Notes under the pieces: model-generated
Told to the model about the DNA's origin: nothing
Database searches by the model: none
What the model saw: the letters and a program-made list of their open reading frames with translations, nothing else
Program-made: the position numbers and the translations under genes
DNA from: Amphibacillus cookii
GTDB lineage: Bacteria; Bacillota; Bacilli; Bacillales; Amphibacillaceae
DNA: 64,000 nt
Direction of reading: 5' to 3'
NCBI RefSeq assembly: GCF_016908375.1
Contig: NZ_JAFBDS010000011.1
Coordinates: 1-64,000, forward strand
In this document: positions 35,133 through 44,468 of the stretch, in pieces
Layout of the letters: each line of letters begins with the position of its first letter
How positions within the stretch are numbered: position 1 is the first letter of the stretch

Positions 35133-36026
35133 ATGGAAACGATTAATGAAATTGAGCAAAGCAAAGAACTACAATATATACAAGCAAAACGCGAACAATC
35201 CTTTTTGCGAAAACTGTTGCGAAACCGATTTGCTGCTTTAGGCTTAGTGATTATCTTCATATTAATCATTACCGCCATTTTTGCACCTTGGATTGCAACA
35301 CACAGCCCTAATGCCATGGATGTATCAAAGAGCCTACTAAGTCCTGGTCAACAAGGGCACTTACTTGGCACAGATAGTTATGGTCGTGATACATTTAGCC
35401 GCATCGTTTATGGTTCAAGGATTTCATTAATTGTAGGTGTGTCTGCCGTCTTATTTGGTGCCATATTTGGCTCATTACTCGGGCTAATATCAGGATATGT
35501 TGGCGGTCGGACAGATTCAATTATTATGCGAATGGTCGATGGGATGATGGCTTTCCCTTTTATCCTACTTGCCATCGTGCTAATGACTGTCTTAGGCCAA
35601 GGATTAGTCAATGTGGTGATTGCCATCGGCGTATCCAACATTCCGGGTTTTGCTCGGGTATTTAGAGGCCAAGTGTTAAGTGTAAAGGAAGCAGAGTATA
35701 TAGAAGTAACTCGATCATTAGGAGCAAAACACGGACGCATCTTATTTAAACATATTGTTCCCAACAGTATAGCGCCATTAATTGTTTATGCAACAATGAG
35801 CATCGCTGGAGCGATTATCTCGGAAGCCTCTTTAAGTTTCTTAGGACTAGGGATCGAACCCCCTACTGCCTCATGGGGAAGCATGCTTCAAGAAGGAAAA
35901 GACTTTCTTGTGCTTAGCCCGCAACTGGCAACCATTTCTGGTTTAGCCATTTTATTTACTGTACTTGGTATTAACTTATTTGGGGATGGTTTAAGGGACG
36001 CCTTAGATCCAAAAATGAAAGTCTAA
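35133..36026 (+). CDS. dppC: peptide ABC transporter permease, DppC-like
   Basis: 297 residues: cytoplasmic tail, six membrane helices, signature LLGTDSYGRDTFSRIVYGSR and docking loop EVTRSLGAKHGRILFKHIVPN. Starts 3 bp after dppB, so co-translated. Confidence 0.88.
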   Translation: METINEIEQSKELQYIQAKREQSFLRKLLRNRFAALGLVIIFILIITAIFAPWIATHSPNAMDVSKSLLSPGQQGHLLGTDSYGRDTFSRIVYGSRISLIVGVSAVLFGAIFGSLLGLISGYVGGRTDSIIMRMVDGMMAFPFILLAIVLMTVLGQGLVNVVIAIGVSNIPGFARVFRGQVLSVKEAEYIEVTRSLGAKHGRILFKHIVPNSIAPLIVYATMSIAGAIISEASLSFLGLGIEPPTASWGSMLQEGKDFLVLSPQLATISGLAILFTVLGINLFGDGLRDALDPKMKV

Positions 36027-36046
36027 CTCAAAAAGGAGGTGAACGT

Positions 36047-37072
36047 ATGTCAGAGCCATTATTAAAGATTGATAATCTACACGTTGAATTTAAGACCGGA
36101 TCGATTATTACACGCGCTGTTAATGGCGTAACATTTGAACTTAATAAACAAGAAAACATCGGCATTGTAGGTGAATCTGGTTCAGGCAAAAGTGTAACTG
36201 CAACTTCAATTCTTCAGTTAATACCTAGCCCACCAGCCAAAATAGCAAACGGAGCTATCTATTTTAAAGGGAAAAATCTGCTTGAACTTTCTACTAAAGA
36301 GATACGTAAAATTCGCGGCAATGAAATATCAATGATTTTCCAAGATCCTTCAACGAGTTTAAACCCGGTTTTCACAGTTGGCAATCAACTGATTGAGACG
36401 ATTCGCGCGCATAAAAAAGTCTCGAAAAAACATGCCAAACAAAAAGCAATTTCACTACTTGATCTCGTTGGTATTCCCGCTCCAGACAAACGCATTGATA
36501 TGTATCCCCACGAATTTTCAGGGGGCATGCGACAAAGGGTGATGATTGCCATCGCACTCGCTTGTGATCCGAAAGTATTAATCGCTGACGAGCCAACGAC
36601 TGCCTTAGATGTAACGGTACAAGCCCAGATTCTTAATTTAATGAAAGAACTTCAAGAAAAATTAGCGATGTCCATTATTATGATTACCCATGATCTCGGT
36701 GTCGTTTGGGAAACGTGTGACAAGTTGTTGGTTATGTATGCGGGGCGAGTGGTCGAATCTGCATCTGTCAAAGATCTATACCAGCAGCCTTTACACCCAT
36801 ACACATGGGGACTACTCGATTCTCAAATCTCTGAAGAGCAGAATAGTTCAGAGCCTTTAGCTTCAATTCCTGGTAGCCCACCTGACTTAAGTTATGAAAT
36901 AAAAGGGTGTCCATTTGTTGAACGTTGTCCTTATGCGCAGGAGATTTGTTATCAAAAAACGCCTCAACTTAATGAGACGACACCAGGACATGCGGTCGCC
37001 TGCCACTTTCAAACCAGTGAACATCAACTAGAGAGAAAGGAGCGTGGATACAGTGATGGAGACACTACTTGA
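36047..37072 (+). CDS. dppD: peptide ABC transporter ATPase, DppD-like
   Basis: 341 residues with Walker A GESGSGKS (about 42-49), IFQDPSTSLNP, FSGGMRQR, Walker B VLIADEPTTALD and a C-terminal cysteine cluster CPFVERCPYAQEIC typical of the Dpp/Opp ATPases and thought to bind an Fe-S cluster. The last 20 bp overlap the next gene. Confidence 0.88.
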   Translation: MSEPLLKIDNLHVEFKTGSIITRAVNGVTFELNKQENIGIVGESGSGKSVTATSILQLIPSPPAKIANGAIYFKGKNLLELSTKEIRKIRGNEISMIFQDPSTSLNPVFTVGNQLIETIRAHKKVSKKHAKQKAISLLDLVGIPAPDKRIDMYPHEFSGGMRQRVMIAIALACDPKVLIADEPTTALDVTVQAQILNLMKELQEKLAMSIIMITHDLGVVWETCDKLLVMYAGRVVESASVKDLYQQPLHPYTWGLLDSQISEEQNSSEPLASIPGSPPDLSYEIKGCPFVERCPYAQEICYQKTPQLNETTPGHAVACHFQTSEHQLERKERGYSDGDTT

Positions 37073-38024
37073 AGTTAATGAATTGAAGAAACATTTCCCT
37101 GTTTCTAATCCGATCCCTTTTAAAAAATCAACGCAAAGTGTAAAAGCGGTTGATGGGGTTAATTTCAACGTTTATCAAGGCGAGACTTTAGGTATCGTTG
37201 GGGAATCTGGCTGCGGCAAATCAACGATGGCTCGGCTCGTTAACCAATTAATTAAACCAACAGACGGCTCGGTTATTTTCAAAAAGCAAAATTTAGTCGA
37301 CATGTCGGCTGAGAAGCTAAGACAAACGCGACAACAGATTCAAATGGTCTTCCAAGATCCTTATGCTTCTCTCGATCCACGCTTAAAAGTTGGTGAACTT
37401 ATCGCAGAGCCACTTGTTATTCATCAAATAGGAGACCGAGCAAGTCAAAAACAGCGCGTTGAAGACCTACTAGAAATCGTTGGGTTAAATAAGCGATATG
37501 CTGATCGCTACCCTCATGAATTTTCAGGGGGACAGCGACAGCGCATCAATATCGCTAGAGCACTAACATTAAACCCAGAACTCGTTATATGTGATGAACC
37601 TGTTTCAGCCTTAGATGTCTCTGTTCAAGCGCAAGTCATCAATTTGTTAAACACACTGCAACAGGATTTCAAATTAACATATATTTTTATTTCACATGAT
37701 TTAAATGTCGTCCGCTATATGTGTGATCGCATTGCCGTGATGTACTTGGGCCGTATTGTGGAGATCGGTACATTTGAAGAGATTTACTCGAATCCCCAGC
37801 ACCCTTATACAAAGGCACTATTTTCGGCCATACCAAAAGAAAGTCCGTTTGAAGAAAAAGAACGGATTATTTTAAAAGGAACGGTTCCTAGTCCGTTAAA
37901 TCCACCGTCAGGATGCCATTTTCATGAACGTTGCCCGGTGGCGATCGATATTTGCAAAACAAAAGAACCTAGAATGATTACAAAAGAAAATACACATCAA
38001 ACATCTTGCCATTTAGCAGATTAG
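37053..38024 (+). CDS. dppF: peptide ABC transporter ATPase, DppF-like
   Basis: 323 residues; Walker A GESGCGKS, MVFQDPYASLDP, FSGGQRQR, Walker B LVICDEPVSALD and C-terminal CHFHERCPVAIDIC. GTG 37053 is taken as start (10 nt from AAAGGAG); ATG 37056 is equally plausible, while the longer frame from 37044 lies on the RBS. Completes the second importer. Confidence 0.88.
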   Translation: MMETLLEVNELKKHFPVSNPIPFKKSTQSVKAVDGVNFNVYQGETLGIVGESGCGKSTMARLVNQLIKPTDGSVIFKKQNLVDMSAEKLRQTRQQIQMVFQDPYASLDPRLKVGELIAEPLVIHQIGDRASQKQRVEDLLEIVGLNKRYADRYPHEFSGGQRQRINIARALTLNPELVICDEPVSALDVSVQAQVINLLNTLQQDFKLTYIFISHDLNVVRYMCDRIAVMYLGRIVEIGTFEEIYSNPQHPYTKALFSAIPKESPFEEKERIILKGTVPSPLNPPSGCHFHERCPVAIDICKTKEPRMITKENTHQTSCHLAD

Positions 38025-38041
38025 AAGTTGGAGGAATTCAT

Positions 38042-38977
38042 ATGTCATTAAAACATGTTATGGAAGTATACGATTTGATGGACGACATCAATGTTACTGG
38101 AGATAAGATTAAAGCTTATTTAACGACAATTAATCAACAAGGGACCATTAACGTGCAAACCATCTCAGGTGATAAAGGGAAAACAGATTTTATTAAAGTA
38201 CGCATTCCAGGAAAAAATGGAAAGTCTAAACAAGGCACTGCACCTACGTTAGGCATTATTGGACGACTAGGTGGAATAGGTGCTCGTCCTGAGATGAACG
38301 GATTCGTTTCCGATGGAGATGGCGCATTGGCAAGCATGTCGGCCGCCGCTAAGTTATTAGATATGGTTAATAAAGGGGATCAATTAGAGGGAGATATAAT
38401 TTTAACGACTCACATTTGTCCAGATGCACCTACTCAACCACATGATCCTGTTCCTTTTATGGATTCACCTGTCGATATTATGACGATGAATCAATATGAG
38501 GTAGATGGTGCAATGGATGCGATTCTATCGATTGATACAACAAAAGGCAATCAAATTATTAATCACCGTGGTTTTGCCATTACACCTACAGTGAAAGAAG
38601 GTTATATCTTAAAAATTAGTGAGGATTTACTTCATGTTTATAGCCAATCGGTTGGAAAACTACCCGTGACGATGCCGATTACCACTCAAGATATTACGCC
38701 ATACGGTAATGATGTTTATCACATCAACAGTATACTTCAACCGTCTGTTGCAACAGATAAACCGGTTGTCGGCGTCGCAGTAACAACAGAAACTGCCGTA
38801 GCCGGTTGCGGTACGGGGGCCAGTCGTGTCACAGATGTGGAAGAAGTCGTTCGTTATTGTATTGAAGTAGCAAAACTTTACGGGCAGTCAAAATGCGCCT
38901 TTTATAATGAAAAAGAATTCAATCATTTAGAATCACTTTATGGCAAAATGACACACTTGCAAACGTTAGCCAATTAA
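38042..38977 (+). CDS. DUF1177 family protein
   Basis: 311 residues from ATG 38042 (GGAGG 8 nt upstream). Soluble, no signal peptide. Recognised as DUF1177 from its N-terminus (KHVMEVYDLMDDINVTG) and glycine-rich core (GIIGRLGGIGARPEMNGFVSDGDGA); conserved HICPDAPTQPH and the late GCGTGASRVTDVEEVVRYC contain His, Asp and Cys that could form a catalytic or metal site. Function not established. Tightly placed between dppF and an M20 peptidase, so it likely acts on the imported compound. Confidence 0.8.
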   Translation: MSLKHVMEVYDLMDDINVTGDKIKAYLTTINQQGTINVQTISGDKGKTDFIKVRIPGKNGKSKQGTAPTLGIIGRLGGIGARPEMNGFVSDGDGALASMSAAAKLLDMVNKGDQLEGDIILTTHICPDAPTQPHDPVPFMDSPVDIMTMNQYEVDGAMDAILSIDTTKGNQIINHRGFAITPTVKEGYILKISEDLLHVYSQSVGKLPVTMPITTQDITPYGNDVYHINSILQPSVATDKPVVGVAVTTETAVAGCGTGASRVTDVEEVVRYCIEVAKLYGQSKCAFYNEKEFNHLESLYGKMTHLQTLAN

Positions 38978-38988
38978 GGAGGACTTAA

Positions 38989-40257
38989 ATGACAACAAAA
39001 CAAGCACTAAAAGATCAACTTATCCAAGAAATTGAAGATAATAAAGCTGACTTAATCGATCTATGTAGTCAGTTGATTAAAATCCCAAGCGAAAATCCAC
39101 CTGGTGATTCAACCGAAATTACCAACTTTATTGACGACTATTTGAAAGAAGCAGGTACGCATAATTTATGGTATGAATCCGCTGAAAAAATGTATAACTT
39201 AGTTTCTACCATTGGATCAGACCCTAATGGAAAACACTTAATTTTCTGTGGGCATTCTGATGTCGTTCCAACTGGCGATCACAGTAAATGGGACTTCCCA
39301 CCCACTTCTGGTGAGGTCGTTGATGGCTGGTTATTGGGGCGAGGCGCTAGTGATATGAAAGCTGGATTAGGTGGATTAATCTTTACCTTTGCTATGTTAA
39401 AAAAACTTAATATTGAACTTCCTGGACAACTAACGCTTGCCGTTGTCCCTGATGAAGAAACCGGTGGCGAATACGGCGTCCCTTGGCTGTTAGATAATCA
39501 GTTAATCGTAGGTGATGGTTGTCTGATAGCAGAGCCTTCATCGCGCTATAACCCAACCATCGGTCAAAAAGGATCCTATTGGTTTAAACTAAAAGTATTC
39601 GGTGAGCCTGGACATGGTAGCTTATCACCACTAGCTGGCCACAATGCCATTACAGATATGATCGATGCCATTAATGAAATCCGAAAATTATGGGAGTTAG
39701 ACATTGAAATCCCTGAAAGGGTAAGACCTCTAATTGAAAAGTCTAAACGTTATATGCGTGAAGTAGAAACAGATAGAGAAGCTTTTCAACCCGTAATGGA
39801 TCATGTGACTGTTAATATTGGTAAGATACAAGGCGGAACAAAATCGAATATGATACCGGAAAGTTGCGAAGTCGAGGTTGATTGTCGCCTACCTTTTGGC
39901 ATCACTCAAGATGACGTCACCACATTTCTACATGAGAAACTCGACGCTTTAGGGATTAATTATGAAATCAGTCGGTTTGGCTTCCGCAGTAACGCAAATT
40001 CCACACGCGCCGACGATCCAGTATGTAAATCGATTATTAATAATATCCACTATGTAACAGGACATGAATCATACGGGGTAATGCAATGGGCTAGCAGCGA
40101 TGCTCGTCATTTCCGTGAACATAACATACCGGTCTTACAATATGGACCTGCATACTTGCCTAGTATTCATGGTTACAATGAGAAAGTTCAAGTTGAAGAT
40201 ATCGTCCGCTGTTGTAAAGTATATATCGCCGCAGTCGTTGACTATCTATTTGACTAG
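38989..40257 (+). CDS. M20 peptidase, ArgE/DapE/carboxypeptidase type
   Basis: 422 residues. Metal ligands in FCGHSDVVP (His), RGASDMKAG (bridging Asp), PDEETGGEYG (catalytic Glu and ligand) and AEPS; lid domain with GEPGHGSLSP; final His in PSIHGYNE. Group of aminoacylases/dipeptidases acting on N-substituted amino acids. Starts 12 bp after the DUF1177 gene with a good RBS. Confidence 0.87.
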   Translation: MTTKQALKDQLIQEIEDNKADLIDLCSQLIKIPSENPPGDSTEITNFIDDYLKEAGTHNLWYESAEKMYNLVSTIGSDPNGKHLIFCGHSDVVPTGDHSKWDFPPTSGEVVDGWLLGRGASDMKAGLGGLIFTFAMLKKLNIELPGQLTLAVVPDEETGGEYGVPWLLDNQLIVGDGCLIAEPSSRYNPTIGQKGSYWFKLKVFGEPGHGSLSPLAGHNAITDMIDAINEIRKLWELDIEIPERVRPLIEKSKRYMREVETDREAFQPVMDHVTVNIGKIQGGTKSNMIPESCEVEVDCRLPFGITQDDVTTFLHEKLDALGINYEISRFGFRSNANSTRADDPVCKSIINNIHYVTGHESYGVMQWASSDARHFREHNIPVLQYGPAYLPSIHGYNEKVQVEDIVRCCKVYIAAVVDYLFD

Positions 40258-40347
40258 CAGTTGATCATTTGTTGATTTTTCCAGGTGCATATATTAGCAT
40301 TAATGAATATATGCACCAATTATGCTGCTACAAGGGGGAATGCTTAC

Positions 40348-41118
40348 ATGTTAAAAACATTGAGCCTATCACTAGACATTCTAAAAATGTTTACCAAAGA
40401 GAAACCCACATGGGGAGGAAGAGAATTAGCTGCCAAGCTCAATCAAAATCACACTAAAATTTATAGAATATTAGAAACGCTGGAGAAACATAAATTTTTA
40501 CTGAAAAATAAGGAAACAAAAAAATATTCACTCGGCTTTGCAGTGTGGGAACTCGGGCATACCTTAACAGAGAACTTTCATATTAATGAGCTCCTTCATC
40601 CGATTCTAGAAAGAATCAGCACACAGACAAATGAATCCGTATTCTTAACCATTCATGACGGTGAAGAGGGTTTAACACTTGATGCTGTAGAATCACAAAC
40701 AACGATACGCTTCTCTGTCTCAACAGGGAGCCGTACGCCTTTATATGCAGGGGCTTCTTACCGCTCCATCCTAGCGTATCTGTCAGATGAATTTATTGAA
40801 CACTATTTAACTAGAAATCTCGTTAAATATACTGAAAAAACACTTATTGATCCTAAAGAGATACAAAATGATTTGCAGTTAATTAGAAAAAGAGGTTATG
40901 CGATCAGTGAAGGTGAATATACAGAAGATGTTGTCGCCGTTGCAATTCCACTCTTCTACAAAGAATCCATCTTGGGATCACTTACGATATCTGGCCCTCG
41001 CTTTCGGATTACCGATCACGAGATAGACGAATTTGTTCAAACGCTATTTGAAGCGAAACAAGAAATCCAATCTGTATTCGAAAGATACGGCACCCACTTT
41101 GGCCTATCAGCTATTTAA
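40348..41118 (+). CDS. IclR-family transcriptional regulator
   Basis: 256 residues from ATG 40348 (AAGGGGG upstream; the open frame starts earlier without RBS). N-terminal winged helix (about 5-60, KPTWGGRELAAKLNQNHTKIYRILETL region) and C-terminal IclR effector domain (about 75-245) with the ligand-pocket segment TGSRTPLYAGASYRSILA. Tetrameric ligand-responsive regulator; likely controls its own cluster through the TTCAT-N3-ATGAA sites at 33.9-34.1 kb. Confidence 0.87.
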   Translation: MLKTLSLSLDILKMFTKEKPTWGGRELAAKLNQNHTKIYRILETLEKHKFLLKNKETKKYSLGFAVWELGHTLTENFHINELLHPILERISTQTNESVFLTIHDGEEGLTLDAVESQTTIRFSVSTGSRTPLYAGASYRSILAYLSDEFIEHYLTRNLVKYTEKTLIDPKEIQNDLQLIRKRGYAISEGEYTEDVVAVAIPLFYKESILGSLTISGPRFRITDHEIDEFVQTLFEAKQEIQSVFERYGTHFGLSAI

Positions 41119-41132
41119 GGAGGATGATTAAT

Positions 41133-42050
41133 TTGCATTTAGTGGATCGTGCAAAATCAGTACTTATACAAAATTTATCATTAAAACCAACTGAATCGCT
41201 TCTCATCGTTACAGATGATGAAAAGGTCGACATAGCTGAACTTTTTTATCAAGCCGGCTCACTTATTTCCAATAATATCGCTTTAATGAGAATGCCGACT
41301 CGAAACAAATCTGGCGAAGAGCCTACCGACTTAGTGCACTTACTTATGAAACAAGCGCACGCTGTGCTCTGTATAACCGAACACTCGTTAACCCATACTC
41401 AAGCACGCAAAGACGCTTCAGCACTCGGAGCACGGGTAGCAACCATGCCAGGTATAACATTAGATATGTTAGAGCATGGCGCGATAGCCGCTGATTATCA
41501 TGAAGTGCAAACGCTAACGAAGCATTATTGTCAGTTACTCGAAAATGGATCAACTGTTACGATAAAAAAAGATGATACCGAACTGACTTTTTCTATTAAG
41601 GACAGACCAAGTATAAGTAGTACCGGTGTTTTTACCGAAAAGGGCCAGTCCGGCAACATCCCTTCTGGCGAAAGTTATATCGCTCCGATTGAAAACTCTG
41701 CTAATGGACAAATCTTAATTGACGGTTCGATTAGCAATATCGGTGTATTAAGTGAACCGGTGTTACTGACGATCGAATCTGGCCGGCTTGTTGATGCATC
41801 AGGCAACCAAGGGCAAGACCTATTGTCACTACTCGGAGACGGTGACGGTCGTACCATTGCTGAATTTGGCATTGGTACAAACAAAAAGGCGCGTTTAACT
41901 GGTAATGTGCTCGAAGACGAAAAAGTTTATGGCACCGTACATATCGCTTTCGGTAGTAACAAATCTTTTGGTGGAATAACTGAAGCCGGTGTTCACATTG
42001 ATTGTGTCATTAAAGATCCACACGTATGGATTGATTGTCAAAAAATTTAA
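41133..42050 (+). CDS. M29-like metal-dependent aminopeptidase/dioxygenase-fold protein
   Basis: 305 residues from TTG 41133; the ATG at 41124 overlaps the GGAGG site and cannot be the initiator. Likely metal ligands match the M29 (thermophilic aminopeptidase)/NicX group: Glu in SGESYIAP, Glu in IAEFGIG, His in GTVHIAFG and Asp in VHIDCVI. M29 enzymes release N-terminal amino acids; related NicX is a ring-cleaving dioxygenase, so peptide or aromatic substrates are both possible. Last gene of the cluster, 15 bp after iclR. Confidence 0.72.
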   Translation: MHLVDRAKSVLIQNLSLKPTESLLIVTDDEKVDIAELFYQAGSLISNNIALMRMPTRNKSGEEPTDLVHLLMKQAHAVLCITEHSLTHTQARKDASALGARVATMPGITLDMLEHGAIAADYHEVQTLTKHYCQLLENGSTVTIKKDDTELTFSIKDRPSISSTGVFTEKGQSGNIPSGESYIAPIENSANGQILIDGSISNIGVLSEPVLLTIESGRLVDASGNQGQDLLSLLGDGDGRTIAEFGIGTNKKARLTGNVLEDEKVYGTVHIAFGSNKSFGGITEAGVHIDCVIKDPHVWIDCQKI

Positions 42051-42093
42051 TACTTAATAAGAGTAATGAGACAAAGAGTAGAGCTAATATTAA

Positions 42094-42720
42094 ATATAAG
42101 CGTTGACTTTGAATATAGATTTTCGATTGATTATAAACCTTTCGTTTTAGACGCGCAGGTGAGCTACTCCCACAGGCGTCTACACATATCTCATCTGCTA
42201 AATAGTGCTTTATTTCGTGCGGCTGGACTTGACTCGAAAGCTAGTTGAGTTTGCACGAAAAGTGAGAAATTCGCACGAAAGCAGTTGAGATCGCATGAAA
42301 AGTAAGAAATTCGCACGAAAGCTGGTTACGTTCGCATGAAAAGTGAGAAGTTCGCATGAAAATTAGTTGCGTTCGCACGAAAAGTAAGAAATTCGCATGA
42401 AAATTAGTTGCGTTCGTACGCAAAATGGAGAAATCGCATTCAGTATGGACCCCCAGTCTAAGTGGAGATAAGTAAGGGGTGAGACTTCTGCGGGAATAGG
42501 ATGAGCTGAAGATCCACTTGAGGCGTGATCTTTGCGACTCAAGTTAGCTGAAGCCATCCCCGCGAAAAGCGAACCCATTGCTTTTCGGAACGAAATAACG
42601 CTCTTAACGTGTGCGGCACATCCATGCAAAAGTAATCAACATGCATATTGAATACCGCGTCTATTGAACACAATCAAGGTTGAATAACCATTTTCAGTGT
42701 GCGGAAGTTGGGTAACTTAA
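42094..42720. repeat. composite intergenic repeat, copy 2
   Basis: Module A at 42094-42210 (same ATATAAGCGTTG start, GACGCGCAGG, CTACTCCCACAGGCGTCT) without the 83-bp insert of the 10-kb copy, a tandem array (42245-42424) in the middle, and module B at 42527-42715 (GCGACTCAAGTTAGCTGAAG, GCGGCACATCCATGCA, AACACAATCAAGGTTGAAT). Direct orientation relative to 10200-10640. No coding potential. Confidence 0.75.
42245..42424. repeat. four-unit short tandem array, period about 40 bp
   Basis: Units built on CGCACGAAAAGTGAGAAATT and TTCGCACGAAAG, starting near 42253, 42291, 42332 and 42375 with C/T and A/G variation. The TTCGCACGAA core is close to palindromic. Similar arrays occur between genes in related Bacillaceae; function unknown. 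Confidence 0.7.
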
Positions 42721-42994
42721 TATAATAATTTTATTTGGAGAGAGATTTTAATTTCCTTTCAACTAAAAATATCGAAATTTAAAATCCTGATAAACTTAGA
42801 GCGTTATTCAAAAGAGACAGCTATTCAATACTAAATGGCTTTAGACTTTTTAATAATATAATGATGATAGAAAGAACCATTCAGTAATTACATAGTACTT
42901 CGCTGAAGTTTCTTGTGCTATTCTCCCATTTTTTTGATACTTCATTGAGGATGACGTCCGATAGCCTGAATCGGACACCCAGTCGTAATACTTT

Positions 42995-43600
42995 TCAGAA
43001 AGCTTTTCTCTGGTAAATAAACGTCGTAATCCCCCAAGATATCGCATAGAGTATTATGACAATAACTGCCGCTCCCGTATACAAAGTGGGTACGGAGAAT
43101 CTAGCAATAAAATCAGTAATTGCAGTTAGACGCTCAACTAAAAAAATCACAACCTGCGGCCCTATTCCTGCCAAAACGAGAAAACTGATGAGAACGACTG
43201 TAAAAATATGGCCTGATTTCAAAATATAAAATAATGGAAAGGTAAACGCTGCAAATAGTAAGAATAAGCTATTTCCCACCGCAATATCCTTCATCGTAAA
43301 CGGTTCACCGAAAGCAAGTAATGCTAGACTTGTCAGCCCAATAGCTAAGACCATATAAACAATAGCACCAAGGTAGCGTGCTGCGATGATTTCCTTGCGT
43401 GTATAGGGTAAAGAATTTAACAAAATATTTGTTTCTGCTTTTTCATCATAGGCAAATGCATTAAACGGGATGAAAATACTAGCAACAAGGAAAGTCAATG
43501 CCGAATGCGATCCCATTATGATAAAGAATACGATAAAAGGAATATAGGTTAACAGATACTTCTTCTGTAATATAACATCACGTCTGATTAAATTAACCAT
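42995..43600 (-). CDS. ABC-2 type transporter permease
   Basis: 201 residues, six predicted membrane helices, ABC-2 (type 5) permease pattern beginning MVNLIRRDVILQKKY with an ENxxLNSLPYTRKEI-like coupling helix (NILLNSLPYTRKEIIAARYL). Overlaps the ATPase gene by 8 bp. Member of a GntR-controlled export cluster resembling YtrBC. Confidence 0.8.
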   Translation of the reverse strand: MVNLIRRDVILQKKYLLTYIPFIVFFIIMGSHSALTFLVASIFIPFNAFAYDEKAETNILLNSLPYTRKEIIAARYLGAIVYMVLAIGLTSLALLAFGEPFTMKDIAVGNSLFLLFAAFTFPLFYILKSGHIFTVVLISFLVLAGIGPQVVIFLVERLTAITDFIARFSVPTLYTGAAVIVIILYAISWGITTFIYQRKAF

Positions 43601-44468
43601 GGTGTATACCCCCTTTTAAGTAATACATAATATCTTCTAGCGAGGCGCGTTCAATAACAACATTGTCACCGAAAATTTGTTTCACATCATTACTATTATC
43701 CGTTAATGCTTCAAAACCTGTTGATGCGCGACGAATATGCACAAATGCTTTTTCTGTGTCTCTATCCAGGAGATCCAGTTTCCCTTTAACGAGTGCATAA
43801 TTTTCAGCCACGTCATGAACCGATTGGTTAAATATTAAGTCGCCTTTGTGGATAAATGCAAGATAATCTGCGATCCGATCTAGATCACTTGTAATATGGG
43901 TAGAGAAAAAAATCGTGCGATTACCATCTACCATCAATTCTTGCAGTAGGTCCAACAACTCTCGTCTGAAAATTGGATCTAAACCCGCTGTTGGTTCGTC
44001 CAGAATAATCAACTCCGCATGGTGTGACAACGCTATCGCCAATGACGCCTTCATTTGCATCCCTTTTGAGAAAGTTTTCATCGCTTTATTAAGTGGCAAA
44101 TCGAATTGCTCTATATATTTATGAAATAATTTATCATCCCAGCGCTCATAAGCTGGTGCAACAATACGTTTTATATCTTTTAAATTCAATCCTTCAAAAA
44201 AAACATTGCCATCGTAAACAAACCCGATCCGTTCCTTAATCACCTTCTCATGCGTAGTATAATCCAACCCGAAAACCTTAACTTCGCCAGCATCTGGCTG
44301 TAACAAATTTAACATCATTTTTATCGTTGTCGACTTACCTGCCCCGTTTTCTCCCATGAATCCTGTTACAAAGCCTTGTTTTATTTGCAAATCCATATCT
44401 TCAACAGCAAATCCCTTGAATTTCTTCGTTACATTTTTTAATTCAACTACATTCCCCACCCGGTTCAC
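43593..44468 (-). CDS. ABC transporter ATPase (YtrB/BcrA-like)
   Basis: 291 residues: Walker A GENGAGKST (about 40-48), signature FSKGMQMK, Walker B LIILDEPTAGLDP, switch His in STHIT. The SKGMQ signature and C-terminal accessory domain are typical of drug/antibiotic-export ATPases with ABC-2 permeases. Overlaps the GntR gene by 4 bp. Confidence 0.85.
   Translation of the reverse strand: MNRVGNVVELKNVTKKFKGFAVEDMDLQIKQGFVTGFMGENGAGKSTTIKMMLNLLQPDAGEVKVFGLDYTTHEKVIKERIGFVYDGNVFFEGLNLKDIKRIVAPAYERWDDKLFHKYIEQFDLPLNKAMKTFSKGMQMKASLAIALSHHAELIILDEPTAGLDPIFRRELLDLLQELMVDGNRTIFFSTHITSDLDRIADYLAFIHKGDLIFNQSVHDVAENYALVKGKLDLLDRDTEKAFVHIRRASTGFEALTDNSNDVKQIFGDNVVIERASLEDIMYYLKGGIHHG

Noticed and set aside
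42245-42424. CRISPR array
   Set aside because: Only four degenerate units; the intervals between cores are themselves repeated rather than unique spacers and no cas genes are near.
42241-42629. Minus-strand open frames over the tandem array and module B
   Set aside because: They arise from repeats without stop codons in one frame; sequences are His/Phe/Ser-rich periodic artefacts and no RBS is present.
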